Shown: positions 28,783 to 37,722, counted from the first letter of the stretch. The stretch is 64,000 bases of DNA from Croceicoccus bisphenolivorans (GCF_001634625.1 NZ_LRSE01000014.1:20964-84963); one strand, 5' to 3'. Translations and numbers: made by a program. The notes: a model not told the origin generated them from the sequence alone.

Positions 28783-30099
28783 TCAGGCGGGTTTGGGCGC
28801 GGGCGCTTCGGGCTCAGGTTCCGTTTTCGGCAGGAAATCGCGGGCCAGCGCGTGGTAAAGCCGTTCGCGGCAGACCATTGCCCCGGCCCAGTCGGCCAGC
28901 AGCGCGGCGGCAAACAGCGGCAACAGCAGCCCGATGTTGCCGGTCGTCTCCGTCAGGATGATTACGGCGGTCAGCGGCGCGCGCACGACGCCGGTGAAAT
29001 AGGCGACCATGCCCAGCATCACGATCGCGCCGCGCGAATCGGCGGGGAACAGCCATGTGAGCCATTCGCCAAAGCCCGCCCCTACTGCGAGAGAAGGGGC
29101 GAAGATGCCGCCGGGAATACCGCTGAGCGACGTGGCGAGCGTGGCGGCGAACTTTGCCGGGCCAAGCCAGCCGCTGACCGTCTCACCCTCCAGCGCGACG
29201 CGCGCCGGCTCATATCCGGTGCCCCATGTCAGCCCGCCGGTCGCGATGCCGATCGCGGCGACGACGATGCCGCACAGCAGGGCAAGGACGATCGGGCGGT
29301 TGCCAAGCAGCCTGCTGGCCCTGACGCGCCCGCGCATGCCGATCAGCGCGCGCGAAAACAGTCCGCCCAGCGCGCCGCCGACCAGCCCCGCAAGCGGCGC
29401 CGCAACGATCACGGTATGCAGCGGCAGCGTGGCCTCTATCGATCCGAAATAGGTGTAGTTCCCCGCGATGCCCTGCGCGGTCATGCCCGCGATGATGACC
29501 GCGCCCATCACCAGCGCGGCCATGCGCTGTTCGTAGGCGATGGCCAGTTCCTCGATAGCAAAGGCGATTCCGGCCAGCGGGGTGTTGAACGCTGCCGACA
29601 CGCCCGCCGCGCCGCCCGCGATCAGCACGCTGCGCCGCACGGAGGCACCTGCGATGCGGTGGGTTGTCGTCATGATCGCTGCGCCGACCTGCACCGTCGG
29701 CCCCTCACGCCCCACCGAAGCGCCGCCGAACAGGGCCAGCACGGTCAGCGAGATTTTGGCAAGGCCCGACTTTAGCGCGAAAAGCTTGTCGTCCTGGCTT
29801 TCGTTGCGGACGGCGGCCACGACTTGCGGAATGCCCGAGCCCGCCGCTTCGGGCGCGGCGACGCGGGTCAGCCATGCGCAGACGACGAATATCGCGGGGG
29901 TGAGGATGATGGGCAGCCAGACCCACTTCGCCACCAGCGCTTCGAAACCATGGAGCGCAAGGTCGCCCGCGCGGGCGAACACCAGCGCGACAATGCCGAT
30001 GGAGATCGCGCCGGCCAGTGTCGCCACGCGCCGTCGCCAGTCCCCCATCTCTTGCGAGAGACGTTCCGGGATCGGGATACGGGGGCGCAGGCGACTCAT
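28783..30099 (-). CDS. ClC family chloride/proton antiporter
   Basis: The 438-residue membrane protein carries the three ClC selectivity motifs: GSGIPQ (residues 87-92), GREGP (130-134) and GGIFAPSLA. The external gating glutamate (Glu132 in GREGP) and an internal glutamate in FAIEEL are both present, the pattern of Cl-/H+ exchangers rather than passive channels. Such proteins support acid resistance and charge balance. It precedes mtnP closely and ends with a short charged Pro-rich tail. Confidence 0.9.
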   Translation of the reverse strand: MSRLRPRIPIPERLSQEMGDWRRRVATLAGAISIGIVALVFARAGDLALHGFEALVAKWVWLPIILTPAIFVVCAWLTRVAAPEAAGSGIPQVVAAVRNESQDDKLFALKSGLAKISLTVLALFGGASVGREGPTVQVGAAIMTTTHRIAGASVRRSVLIAGGAAGVSAAFNTPLAGIAFAIEELAIAYEQRMAALVMGAVIIAGMTAQGIAGNYTYFGSIEATLPLHTVIVAAPLAGLVGGALGGLFSRALIGMRGRVRASRLLGNRPIVLALLCGIVVAAIGIATGGLTWGTGYEPARVALEGETVSGWLGPAKFAATLATSLSGIPGGIFAPSLAVGAGFGEWLTWLFPADSRGAIVMLGMVAYFTGVVRAPLTAVIILTETTGNIGLLLPLFAAALLADWAGAMVCRERLYHALARDFLPKTEPEPEAPAPKPA

Positions 30100-30176
30100 T
30101 TCGCGCCCGCCTTAACGGGCGGGGGCGGTGGGGTCCAGCAAGGGTGCGAATCAGGTGCCCGGATCGGGCTGCCCGA

Positions 30177-31391
30177 TCACGTCGTTGGCAGGCCGGTTTC
30201 CAGAACGCGCAGGGCAAGGGCCGCCAGCATCGCCGATCCGCGCGGCAGCACCGCTTCGTCGATATGCATGTGCGGACTGTGCAGTCCGGGCGCCTTGGCC
30301 CAGTCGGCATCGGGCGCGGCCACGCCCAGCAACAGCATCGCGCCGGGCACTTTCTGCAGGACGTAGGAGAAATCCTCCGCCGTCATCAGCGGATCGGGCA
30401 GGTCGTACCACGATGCACTGCCGAACCGGTCCGTCGCGACTTCGCGCGCCAGTTGCACCGCGCGCGGATCGTTGGCGGTAACCGGAAAACCCTGTTGCAC
30501 AATGAATTCGGCCTTCATGCCATGGGCCGATGCTATGCCGGTGACGAGATCGCGGCAGGCGGCATGAACCCGTTCGCGCGTGGCATCGGAAAGCGTGCGG
30601 ATCGTCCCCCGCAGCACGCAGCGTTCGGCGATCACGTTGTCGGCATTGCTGGCGCGGAACTGGGTAACCGTCACCACTACCGGGTCGGCGGCATCGAACC
30701 GGCGCGTGACCATCGCTTGCAGCGCGGTCACGATCTCGCAAGCGACGGGCAGCGGATCGGCGGCGGAATGGGGCATCGATGCATGCCCGCCGCGCCCCGT
30801 TACCACGATCTCGATCGCGTCGGACGCAGCCATCAGCGCGCCTTCGCGGCAGACGAAGAGGCCGTGCGGCGCGTTGGGAATGATGTGATAGGCAAAGGCG
30901 GCTTCGGGTGCGGGGTCCAGCAGCCCGTCTTCGATCATCATGCGCGCCCCGCCGAAGCCTTCCTCGCCCGGCTGGAACATGAACATAACCTCGCCCGCGA
31001 TATCGCCCGCCCGATCGGCCAGCAGGCGCACGGCACCGGCCAGCATGGCGGTGTGGCTGTCATGGCCGCAGGCGTGCATCCGGCCGGGTATGGTCGATGC
31101 GAAGTCGAGGCCCGTTTCCTCCCCCATCGGCAGGGCATCCATGTCGCCGCGCAGCAGCACGCGGCGGCCTGCGCCTTTCCCGCCTTTCAGGATCGCGACT
31201 TGTCCGGTGGTTTTCGTGCCTTCGCGCCATTCCAGCGGCAGGTTGGCCAGCGCCTCGCGCACCTTGGCCATCGTGCGCGGTGTTTCCAGCCCCAGTTCGG
31301 GATCGGAGTGGATCGCGCGGCGAAGGGCGGTGATATCCGGCCCCAGCGCTTCGGCGGCGGCGGACAGGTCGTCGTTGGGGATACTGTTCAT
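30177..31391 (-). CDS. M20 family metallo-amidohydrolase (hippurate hydrolase-like)
   Basis: The 404-residue protein has M20D-type metal motifs: LLRGDMDALPM, HACGHDSHTAML and QPGEEGFGGARMMIEDG, followed by a dimerisation domain and a C-terminal histidine region. Members hydrolyse N-acyl amino acids, hippurate or indole conjugates; the actual substrate cannot be named. No signal peptide is evident, so it is probably cytoplasmic. It lies 77 nt upstream of the ClC gene on the same strand. Confidence 0.88.
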   Translation of the reverse strand: MNSIPNDDLSAAAEALGPDITALRRAIHSDPELGLETPRTMAKVREALANLPLEWREGTKTTGQVAILKGGKGAGRRVLLRGDMDALPMGEETGLDFASTIPGRMHACGHDSHTAMLAGAVRLLADRAGDIAGEVMFMFQPGEEGFGGARMMIEDGLLDPAPEAAFAYHIIPNAPHGLFVCREGALMAASDAIEIVVTGRGGHASMPHSAADPLPVACEIVTALQAMVTRRFDAADPVVVTVTQFRASNADNVIAERCVLRGTIRTLSDATRERVHAACRDLVTGIASAHGMKAEFIVQQGFPVTANDPRAVQLAREVATDRFGSASWYDLPDPLMTAEDFSYVLQKVPGAMLLLGVAAPDADWAKAPGLHSPHMHIDEAVLPRGSAMLAALALRVLETGLPTT

Positions 31392-31428
31392 CGGGTCTGG
31401 GTCGTGATGCGCATCCCGCCAAGATAAA

Positions 31429-31460
31429 CGCCCCGGCCGCTATGTCGAGCGGCCGGGGCG
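31429..31460 (-). terminator. Strong hairpin terminator downstream of the DUF2141 gene
   Basis: A perfect 13-bp GC-rich stem (31429-31441 with 31448-31460) is followed on the minus strand by the T-rich sequence TTTATCTT. Confidence 0.8.
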
Positions 31461-31488
31461 CTGATAGTCCCTGTATGTCTGACCGGAA

Positions 31489-32001
31489 TCAGGGATAGGT
31501 CATGTTGATCCGCGTCGTCAGGCCCGGCTTGGGCACGCTTAGGCGGACCGAGCGGAATGCGGGAATGCCGGCAAGCGTGCTGGGATTGTTGGAAAATCCG
31601 AATCCTTCGGCAGGCAGGCCAAGGCCGGTGCGGTTCAGTTTCCGGCTTCCATCCTCGTCATGATAGACTGCGATGGCATAGACCCCGTTCTTGGGCAGCT
31701 TCACGCAGCCGCGGAACGTGCCCTGGCTGGCCGGAAAGCGCACGACATCCAGCGAACCCTTGCTGACAAGGAACTTGCTGCTGTCGTCGGCATAGACCGT
31801 TACCGCAATCAGGCCGGAGGACGACTTCACGCCGGTAACTTCGACATTGAGCCAGCTCTTGCCGCTCAGATCGCCCTGGCATGATGCAGGGCTGGCCGTT
31901 GCAGGTGCGGGTAGCGCCGCAAGCGCACCGATTCCGGCCACGGCGGCGACGGCCGCCGCTGTCTTGCGGAACGATACTGGCACACGCTTGAATGCATTCA
32001 T
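31489..32001 (-). CDS. DUF2141 domain secreted protein
   Basis: This 170-residue protein has a signal peptide (basic start MNAFKRVPVSFRK, Ala-rich core, probable cleavage after ATA near residue 36) and a DUF2141 beta-sandwich with GLIAVTVYADDSSKFL, FPKNGVYAIAVYHDEDG-like sequence and LPAEGFGFSNNP. DUF2141 proteins are presumed periplasmic and have no established function. It ends at a strong terminator and lies about 190 nt beyond the end of the lasso-type cluster, so it is probably independent. Confidence 0.85.
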   Translation of the reverse strand: MNAFKRVPVSFRKTAAAVAAVAGIGALAALPAPATASPASCQGDLSGKSWLNVEVTGVKSSSGLIAVTVYADDSSKFLVSKGSLDVVRFPASQGTFRGCVKLPKNGVYAIAVYHDEDGSRKLNRTGLGLPAEGFGFSNNPSTLAGIPAFRSVRLSVPKPGLTTRINMTYP

Positions 32002-32189
32002 CGGATCATGTCTCCGGTTCGAATCTCGTCTATCGGGGATGGACGCAAAGGTGGAAGCGCAGCCTTGCGCGTTCAACCCCTGCAATCGCCCCCGTCTGCC
32101 GCCCGCGCCGCATGAAATGGTTGCGGACCGGTCGGAAGTCTTGGCTTGTGATCTATTCGCCGGCCCGTGAATAGCCGCTGAATTCCATC

Positions 32190-33374
32190 TTAATCCAGTG
32201 GATTGCCGGATGCCGGCGCAGTGGCGAGCCAGCGCGCCACCGCTGCGCCCGAATTCGCCTCGCCGCGCGATCGCGGGTCGCGCGCCTGCCGGATGGTGCG
32301 GGCGGTGCGGGTGGATATCCAGCGCAGCCGCCCGCCATCGGGGCGCTGCGCCAGCCCCTTGCGCAAGCGGCCAAGGACCGTGGCGGCAAGGCCGGACCGG
32401 GCCGACTGGCTGGCCAGCACAACCTGTTCGCGCTGGTCGAAATCCTGCAGCAGCAGCATTTCGGCATTGGCGATGATGTCGCGCGGCACGGCGGCTTGCC
32501 CGATGTCGAACCCCGTTGGCCCCATCACTCGTTCCACCAGCGCCAGCACCAGCCTTGCACCCGGCAGCCAGCCGCCCGCCTGTGCCTGCTCCGCAAAGCG
32601 CGCGGCATCGATCGTTTCGCGGCCCAGCAACATCGCGATGTCGACCAGCGCCAGCGGGCCGCAATCGAAGCGGTGATTGTAAACCGCGTGCAGGACAAGG
32701 TGCCCCAGCATATGTTCGGGAGAGGGGAAGGCAACCGTCGCGCCGCCAAGGCTGTCTGTCCGCGATGCCGCGATGATCGCGTCGGTGGCAATGCACGGCA
32801 AGCCGGGATCGGCGATGCGATGGTGCACTTCGACAAAGCGGTCGCAGCCCGGCACCGCGATCGGGGCAAGGTGCTTGTCGCTTTCCAGCGCCCTTGCGAT
32901 TGCGCCGGTCCGGTCTTGGGGTATGTCGCAACCGATACCGGCCAGCGCATCCAGCGCCGCCGGAAGATCTTCTGGCGCGACAAGGATGTCGATGTCCCGC
33001 ATCGGTCTCAACGCGGCTTCGCGATAGTCGAAGAAGGCGAGGCGCGAACCTTTCAGCGCCACCATCGGCACACTGTGCGCCTGCATCGCCGTGGACAGGC
33101 GGACCAGCGCGGCCTGCGCCGTCAGCGCGCCCAGAGCGGCATGGCGATAGGCATTCTTCCAGCCATCGGAAACCGGTTGCGGCACCGGTATCGCGATGCC
33201 GCCATTGCGGAAGCGGTCGTGAAGCCATGGTTGCAGCCGGTGCTGCGCGGCCATGGCGTCAATTTCGGCCCAGTCCTCCTCGCCCGCAGCCTTGGGGCCG
33301 TTCGGACGCGCGGCGCGTTCGGGGCCGACCATGTCCAGCAGGGCGCGCTTGCGGGCGGCAAGGTCGAGGGTCAT
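32190..33374 (-). CDS. Nucleotidyltransferase-fold protein of the lasso-type RiPP cluster
   Basis: The 394-residue protein belongs to the PF14907-like nucleotidyltransferase group: ALKGSRLAFFDY (106-117) resembles the fold's G-S loop and RDIDILV holds the metal acidic pair Asp127/Asp129. Its start overlaps the ABC exporter stop by 4 nt, so it is the last gene of the cluster. Homologues often accompany HPr-kinase-like genes in lasso clusters. As I recall, in the pseudomycoidin cluster such a protein decorates the phosphorylated C-terminus with hexose. A tailoring role here is inference. Confidence 0.78.
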   Translation of the reverse strand: MTLDLAARKRALLDMVGPERAARPNGPKAAGEEDWAEIDAMAAQHRLQPWLHDRFRNGGIAIPVPQPVSDGWKNAYRHAALGALTAQAALVRLSTAMQAHSVPMVALKGSRLAFFDYREAALRPMRDIDILVAPEDLPAALDALAGIGCDIPQDRTGAIARALESDKHLAPIAVPGCDRFVEVHHRIADPGLPCIATDAIIAASRTDSLGGATVAFPSPEHMLGHLVLHAVYNHRFDCGPLALVDIAMLLGRETIDAARFAEQAQAGGWLPGARLVLALVERVMGPTGFDIGQAAVPRDIIANAEMLLLQDFDQREQVVLASQSARSGLAATVLGRLRKGLAQRPDGGRLRWISTRTARTIRQARDPRSRGEANSGAAVARWLATAPASGNPLD

Positions 33375-35065
33375 GCCCGCTCCCTCCGCCGGTCATCGAT
33401 GTGTTCGATCCGTCCGTCGCGCATATGGACGACACGGTCGGCCAGCTGCGTCAGCAGCCCGCGATGGGCGACGATCAGGATAGTGCGGTGCCCCTGCATC
33501 GCGGCGACGGCTTCGGCAATCGCGGCCTCGCTATCCGCGTCCAGCGCGCTGGTCGCCTCGTCAAGGATCAGCAGCGCCGGATCGCGCAGCAGCGCGCGGG
33601 CAAGGGCAATCCGCTGCCGCTCTCCGCCAGAAAGCTTGCGTCCGGCATCGCCGACTTGCATATCCAGACCGTCGGGCAGGTCGAAAACGAAGCCGGCAGC
33701 AGCCTCGCGTAGCGCGCTTGCCAGGCGGGCTTCACCGGCATCCGGTTCTGCCCACAACAGGTTTTCGCGGATGGAACCGGCGAACAGCACCGGTTCCTGA
33801 TGCACGTAGGATACCGAACCGCGCCAGCGGACGACTTCCTCTGCATGCAATGCGCGCCGGTCGACCTGAAGCGAGCCGCTGTCGGCCTCTACCAGCCCGC
33901 CGAACAGGTCGGCCAGCGTGCTTTTCCCCGCACCCGACGGGCCGACCAGCGCCGTCGTCGTCCCGATGTCTAGCGCAAGCGACACATGGTCGGCAGCCGG
34001 CAGGTCGCGGCCGCGGTGATGCACGGCGGCGTCCACCAATGCGATTGCGCCGCGCGGCACGACCGGTGGGGCGGGCGGCAGGGCCGGTTCGGCATCCGCC
34101 TCGGTCACGGCCAGCAGGGCCTGTGCATCGGCAAGGGCGGGTGCGGCGTGGCTCCATTGCTGGATCGCCTGCTGCAATCCGTCGAGCAGCGGCACCGAAC
34201 GGCCGAACAGCACGATCAGCGGCAGCAGAACCGCCAGCGAGGTGCCCTGGGCCATGGCGAAGGCGACGATTGCCGCCAGCAGCATGGCAGCGCCGATGTG
34301 CAGCGCCGCCCGGCTTCGCGCGGTGGCGCGCTGGAACGCGATCTGCGCGCGGCGCAAGTCCGTAATGCCGTTTTCCATCGTGCTGATCGCGGCGGCTTCG
34401 CGCCCGTGGCTCTTGATCAGGCGCATGGCGCCCAGGCCATCGTCCAGCGTGGCGTGAACCTGGCCGTAGCGTTCGCCCAGCAGGGTGCCCAGCACGTGCG
34501 CCCTGCGCTTCAGCGGGATGAAACCGGCGATAACGACCAGCCCGCCCACAACCGCGGCCAGCGCAAGCGCAGGGGCAAGCCAAAGCGCCGCGGCCCAGAT
34601 CGCAAACAGCGTCACGCAAGTGGCAATGGCCTGCAACAGGTTGGCAAAGCCGTAACCCAGCCGGTCGATACTGGTGACCATCAGGCTGATATTGTCCGAC
34701 TGCCGCATGGAGGACAGCGTGCGCCAGCTTGCACGGACAAGGCTGGCGTAGACGCGGCTGCGCCACGTATCGATCAAGGCGAACTGGATCTTTTGCTGGT
34801 TGAGCGTGAGTGCATACTGCAGCGCTGCCCTGCCAGCGACCAGCGCCACGAAGAAGGCCAGCAGCGGGCCGATGCCGATGTTCGCGGCATAGGGTTGCAG
34901 CCAGTCGGGCAATTGCGCGGCCCCGTCGCCCAGTATGGCCAGCATCGGCACGAGCGCGAGAATGCCTGCCCCTTCGGTCAGGGCAACGCCCAGCATCAGC
35001 GCCACCAGAGCCGCCAGCCGCGCGCGGGGAATGCTGTGTGCAAGGGTTGTGGCCGGCCCGTTCAT
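33371..35065 (-). CDS. ABC transporter (fused membrane and ATPase domains), lasso-type peptide exporter
   Basis: This 564-residue half-transporter has membrane segments in residues 15-300 and an ATPase domain with Walker A GPSGAGKST (375-383), signature LSGGERQ (478-484) and Walker B LLILDEATSALD. It lacks the N-terminal C39 peptidase domain seen in bacteriocin exporters, consistent with leader removal by the separate B2 protease. By analogy with McjD-type proteins it would export the mature peptide and may confer self-immunity. It overlaps the nucleotidyltransferase gene by 4 nt and follows the cyclase gene by 55 nt. Confidence 0.88.
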   Translation of the reverse strand: MNGPATTLAHSIPRARLAALVALMLGVALTEGAGILALVPMLAILGDGAAQLPDWLQPYAANIGIGPLLAFFVALVAGRAALQYALTLNQQKIQFALIDTWRSRVYASLVRASWRTLSSMRQSDNISLMVTSIDRLGYGFANLLQAIATCVTLFAIWAAALWLAPALALAAVVGGLVVIAGFIPLKRRAHVLGTLLGERYGQVHATLDDGLGAMRLIKSHGREAAAISTMENGITDLRRAQIAFQRATARSRAALHIGAAMLLAAIVAFAMAQGTSLAVLLPLIVLFGRSVPLLDGLQQAIQQWSHAAPALADAQALLAVTEADAEPALPPAPPVVPRGAIALVDAAVHHRGRDLPAADHVSLALDIGTTTALVGPSGAGKSTLADLFGGLVEADSGSLQVDRRALHAEEVVRWRGSVSYVHQEPVLFAGSIRENLLWAEPDAGEARLASALREAAAGFVFDLPDGLDMQVGDAGRKLSGGERQRIALARALLRDPALLILDEATSALDADSEAAIAEAVAAMQGHRTILIVAHRGLLTQLADRVVHMRDGRIEHIDDRRRERA

Positions 35066-35120
35066 CCCCGGTTCCTAGCGTCAGTCGCGATCCGCGTCAC
35101 GCGCGGCGCCCGAACGATAC

Positions 35121-36998
35121 TTAATTCCGGCCGTCGACATAGCGGGCGAAGCGGCCCGCGATGATGGCTGCTGCAACCGGATAGAGGATTTCGGCGCGGC
35201 CGTGCACCGTGGGCCGGTCGGGCCATTTGTCGAGCAGTTCGACAGCGCGGTCGACATCCACGATCTGCGACATCATCGGATCGTCGGCGATCCGCTCCAG
35301 CTCCACCCGCATTTCCGGCAGGTAGGGCGTGTTGCGCTGGTGCCAGTCGACCCCGTGCAGCCCGTAATTCACGTTCGTGCGCTGCGCTTCGGGCAGCTTG
35401 TCCATCGCCATGCGCCGCGCCAGCCAGCGCATCTGGCCATCCCGCACGAACTGCTGCGTCGGGATCGACAGGCAGAATTCGATCAGCGGGCGATAGCGCG
35501 GAATGCCGCGCAGCCGGAAACCGTGGAGCTGTTCGATGGCATAGACCATCTCTCCGCCCGAACTGGCCTGACGCCAGAACACTTCCACGAACTGTTCGTG
35601 AGAGCGGAACCATTCGCGCTCTCCGAAAAACTCTGCACGCCGTTCTTGAATCTGTAGCCGTTCCATGACTTCGGGCCGGATCAGCGGCTTTTCCGCCGGT
35701 CCGTGAACCAGCGTGCGCAGCGCGCCGCGCACGGCGGCGGGCAGCATCGGCAGCAGCGAACGTGCCGCCAGCTTGCGCAGCATCGAACGGTCGTCACCCG
35801 GAAAGTCGCGCAGCACGCGCCACAATTCGATCCATTTGCCGCGTCGCATGAATTCGACGAAGGCCCAGCGCCCGTCGTTGCTGAACGTCTGGTTCCCGAA
35901 TTCCCCGGTAAACAGCCAGTCGCACCCGGCATCGGCAGCCGCCTGCCACGGCCCGTGCATTTCGACCAGCGAATAGGCAGGGTATGCCGCATCCCCGGCA
36001 AGGAAGTAATCTTCCAGCCGGTGTGCGAAATTGATCCCCTCATTCTGCACGAAATGCGGCTGCAGGCGTGGATAACGCTGTGCCAGTGCTTCAACTGCGG
36101 GACGGTCCGACGCGAAATGCCCTGCCGATACGTTGCCGTGATCGCCGGGCATCGGTTCGAACGTGAAGCTTTGCAGTTTCTGACCTTCGGCCATCTGCGC
36201 CATGCATTCCACCGCGATGAGTGGGGAATCGAGACCGCCGGACAGGAAGATGCCCGGCTTGCGCGCGGGGCGGAGGGCGGAGCGTACCGCATCGGCGAGA
36301 TGCCGGCTGGCCGCGTCGACATAGTCGGCATCGCTGGCAAGCCGCGTCCGGCCGATCGCGTGCGGATCGTACCAGCGGTCTACCTCGGCCTTGCCATGGT
36401 CGATCGTTACTACAGCGCCCTGCGGCGTGCGGTTGATACCTTCGAAGAAATGGCTGTCGCCTTGCACCGTCGCGAGACTGGACAGCGCCTCGGCATAGAG
36501 GTCGGGGTTGCCGACCTTGGGGAAGCCCGCCGCGAAGATCGGGCGCGGGACCGATGCGGCCAGCGTGACCGTACCGTCACTGGCCCAGAACAGCGAATGA
36601 ACCGACCATGGTGCGCGCGACAGCCGCAAAGTTGCAGGACCCTGCACGATGATCGCGGCATAGTCGCCGATCAGCCGTCGTTCGGCGGCATTGCCCCAGC
36701 GTTCGAAGGCCGCGCCGTAGAGGGATGCGAAACCCGTATCGCCGGAAAGGTGCAGCTCTGCCGCGATTTCGTCGCTGTTGTCGACCCAGCCGACGAAGGC
36801 GACAGGAAGGCCGGAAGGAGTGCGGGCGGCCTGCCATCCGCGCACAGGGCGGGCGCGCGGGCCTGCCATTTGGGCGATGACGCCGGTATCGAGGTCTTCG
36901 CTATCGGCTGCACCGCCCGAAAGCAGGCCCAGCGAAAACGCAATACGCGACAGATCGTACCGGGAATCGCCTCCCCAGTCCAAACCTGCCGCGATCAT
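35121..36998 (-). CDS. Asparagine-synthetase-like lasso cyclase (C protein)
   Basis: The 625-residue protein has an N-terminal Ntn-like domain with no Cys2 nucleophile (it begins MIAAGLDW), so it should not use glutamine, and a C-terminal ATP-pyrophosphatase domain with SGGLDS at residues 253-258. Lasso cyclases adenylate an Asp or Glu side chain for attack by the core N-terminus. The precursor 56 nt upstream has no such residue in its core, which makes this enzyme's reaction an open question. The ATG lacks a clear ribosome binding site and follows a hairpin in the intergenic region. Confidence 0.88.
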   Translation of the reverse strand: MIAAGLDWGGDSRYDLSRIAFSLGLLSGGAADSEDLDTGVIAQMAGPRARPVRGWQAARTPSGLPVAFVGWVDNSDEIAAELHLSGDTGFASLYGAAFERWGNAAERRLIGDYAAIIVQGPATLRLSRAPWSVHSLFWASDGTVTLAASVPRPIFAAGFPKVGNPDLYAEALSSLATVQGDSHFFEGINRTPQGAVVTIDHGKAEVDRWYDPHAIGRTRLASDADYVDAASRHLADAVRSALRPARKPGIFLSGGLDSPLIAVECMAQMAEGQKLQSFTFEPMPGDHGNVSAGHFASDRPAVEALAQRYPRLQPHFVQNEGINFAHRLEDYFLAGDAAYPAYSLVEMHGPWQAAADAGCDWLFTGEFGNQTFSNDGRWAFVEFMRRGKWIELWRVLRDFPGDDRSMLRKLAARSLLPMLPAAVRGALRTLVHGPAEKPLIRPEVMERLQIQERRAEFFGEREWFRSHEQFVEVFWRQASSGGEMVYAIEQLHGFRLRGIPRYRPLIEFCLSIPTQQFVRDGQMRWLARRMAMDKLPEAQRTNVNYGLHGVDWHQRNTPYLPEMRVELERIADDPMMSQIVDVDRAVELLDKWPDRPTVHGRAEILYPVAAAIIAGRFARYVDGRN

Positions 36999-37018
36999 TG
37001 CAATAAATTATGGATTAT

Positions 37019-37046
37019 CTGGCCAGCCGAAAACGATCGCTGCCAG
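37019..37046 (-). promoter_or_regulatory. Hairpin between the precursor and cyclase genes
   Basis: On the minus strand CTGGCAGC pairs with GCTGGCCAG, giving 8 bp with one bulged G around an 11-nt loop. No T run follows. It may stabilise the precursor mRNA or reduce read-through into the cyclase gene. Confidence 0.38.
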
Positions 37047-37054
37047 CAAGCCGG

Positions 37055-37180
37055 TCAGCTGAATGCGTTGCTGATGCTCGGCGTCTGGTTCGTGCCGGTG
37101 CCAGCGTTAGCGACATCGCGCAGAGTGCCGACAGTCTTGAGTTCCGGCTTCGTCCAGCGACGGTCGGTCTTGTTCTGCAT
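37055..37180 (-). CDS. Lasso-type RiPP precursor peptide (A), acid-free core
   Basis: This 41-residue peptide was read directly from the minus strand. AAGGA lies upstream of the ATG. The leader holds WTKPELKTVG (residues 9-18), matching the lasso leader pattern YxxPxLxxxG with Trp for Tyr. By the usual spacing the core starts at about residue 26: AGTGTNQTPSISNAFS. The conserved Thr before the core is replaced by Ala24. The core contains no Asp or Glu; Gln32 occupies the place where a 7-residue ring acceptor would be expected. The C-terminal residue is Ser, the known target of lasso-cluster kinases. It sits between B2 and the cyclase gene, the expected place for a precursor. Confidence 0.75.
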   Translation of the reverse strand: MQNKTDRRWTKPELKTVGTLRDVANAGTGTNQTPSISNAFS

Positions 37181-37231
37181 GACCCACTAATCCTTGTCTT
37201 ATAGAGGGGCGTCCGAACAAGCGAACGACCG

Positions 37232-37250
37232 GTTTACCATTGGCGTTTAC
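37232..37250. repeat. GTTTAC direct repeats upstream of the precursor gene
   Basis: GTTTAC occurs at 37232-37237 and 37245-37250 with 7 nt between, in the 83-nt gap between the B2 and precursor genes. A TATAAG element lies just downstream on the minus strand. This could be a regulator site for a precursor-specific promoter, but evidence is limited to the repeat. Confidence 0.3.
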
Positions 37251-37263
37251 AACCGCGAGAATA

Positions 37264-37722
37264 TCAGACGGTTCCGCTTTTGCAATTGCGAGAACGAAAA
37301 TTCTTCCGAAATTGCAGAAGGCTGGCGTAATTTTCCCCCCGGTCGCCAAGAATCTTGTGTCCGTTCCAATCGACCCAGGCGTGCAGATCGTCAGCATCCC
37401 CGCGCCTTGAAACCGGCATGAAACCGATGGTTACGGTGCTACTGATACCGCGACGGGCAAGCATCCATTGCAGTCCGATCGCCTGTGGCAGGCAGATCGT
37501 GCCGGGCAGCCGGAAGCTGCCTCGCCGGATCGCGGCAACGCATTGGCGCACGGTCAGTTCGGTGTTGCCGTTCGCATCTGCAGCATCGCGGTTGGCGCTA
37601 TTTTCGGGCGTTTGCGAATCTCCGAGCAGCCCTTTCCACCGCGCGAGCGGAACGAACCGGACCAGCATTCGCGCCGCGATCAGCAGCATCATGGCCTCCA
37701 GCGTTCGGAGGCGGACGGGCAT
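37264..37722 (-). CDS. Lasso peptide biosynthesis B2 protein (transglutaminase-like leader protease)
   Basis: This 152-residue protein fits the split B2 protease that removes the leader. The proposed triad is Cys77 (TICLPQAIGLQWMLARRG), His114 (LHAWVDWNG) and Asp127 (ILGD), in the family order and spacing. The N-terminus is hydrophobic (residues 10-28), as in other B2 proteins. It overlaps the B1 stop by one base. The intact triad argues that a leader is still cleaved in this pathway. Confidence 0.88.
   Translation of the reverse strand: MPVRLRTLEAMMLLIAARMLVRFVPLARWKGLLGDSQTPENSANRDAADANGNTELTVRQCVAAIRRGSFRLPGTICLPQAIGLQWMLARRGISSTVTIGFMPVSRRGDADDLHAWVDWNGHKILGDRGENYASLLQFRKNFRSRNCKSGTV

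Noticed and set aside
32005..32040. tRNA-like GGTTCGAATC sequence
   Set aside because: The flanking bases do not form a T-stem, acceptor or anticodon arm.
37107..37397. A 96-codon minus-strand frame spanning the precursor region
   Set aside because: It overlaps B2 and the precursor in another frame, lacks any family character and has no ribosome binding site. The 41-codon frame has a leader motif and correct position.
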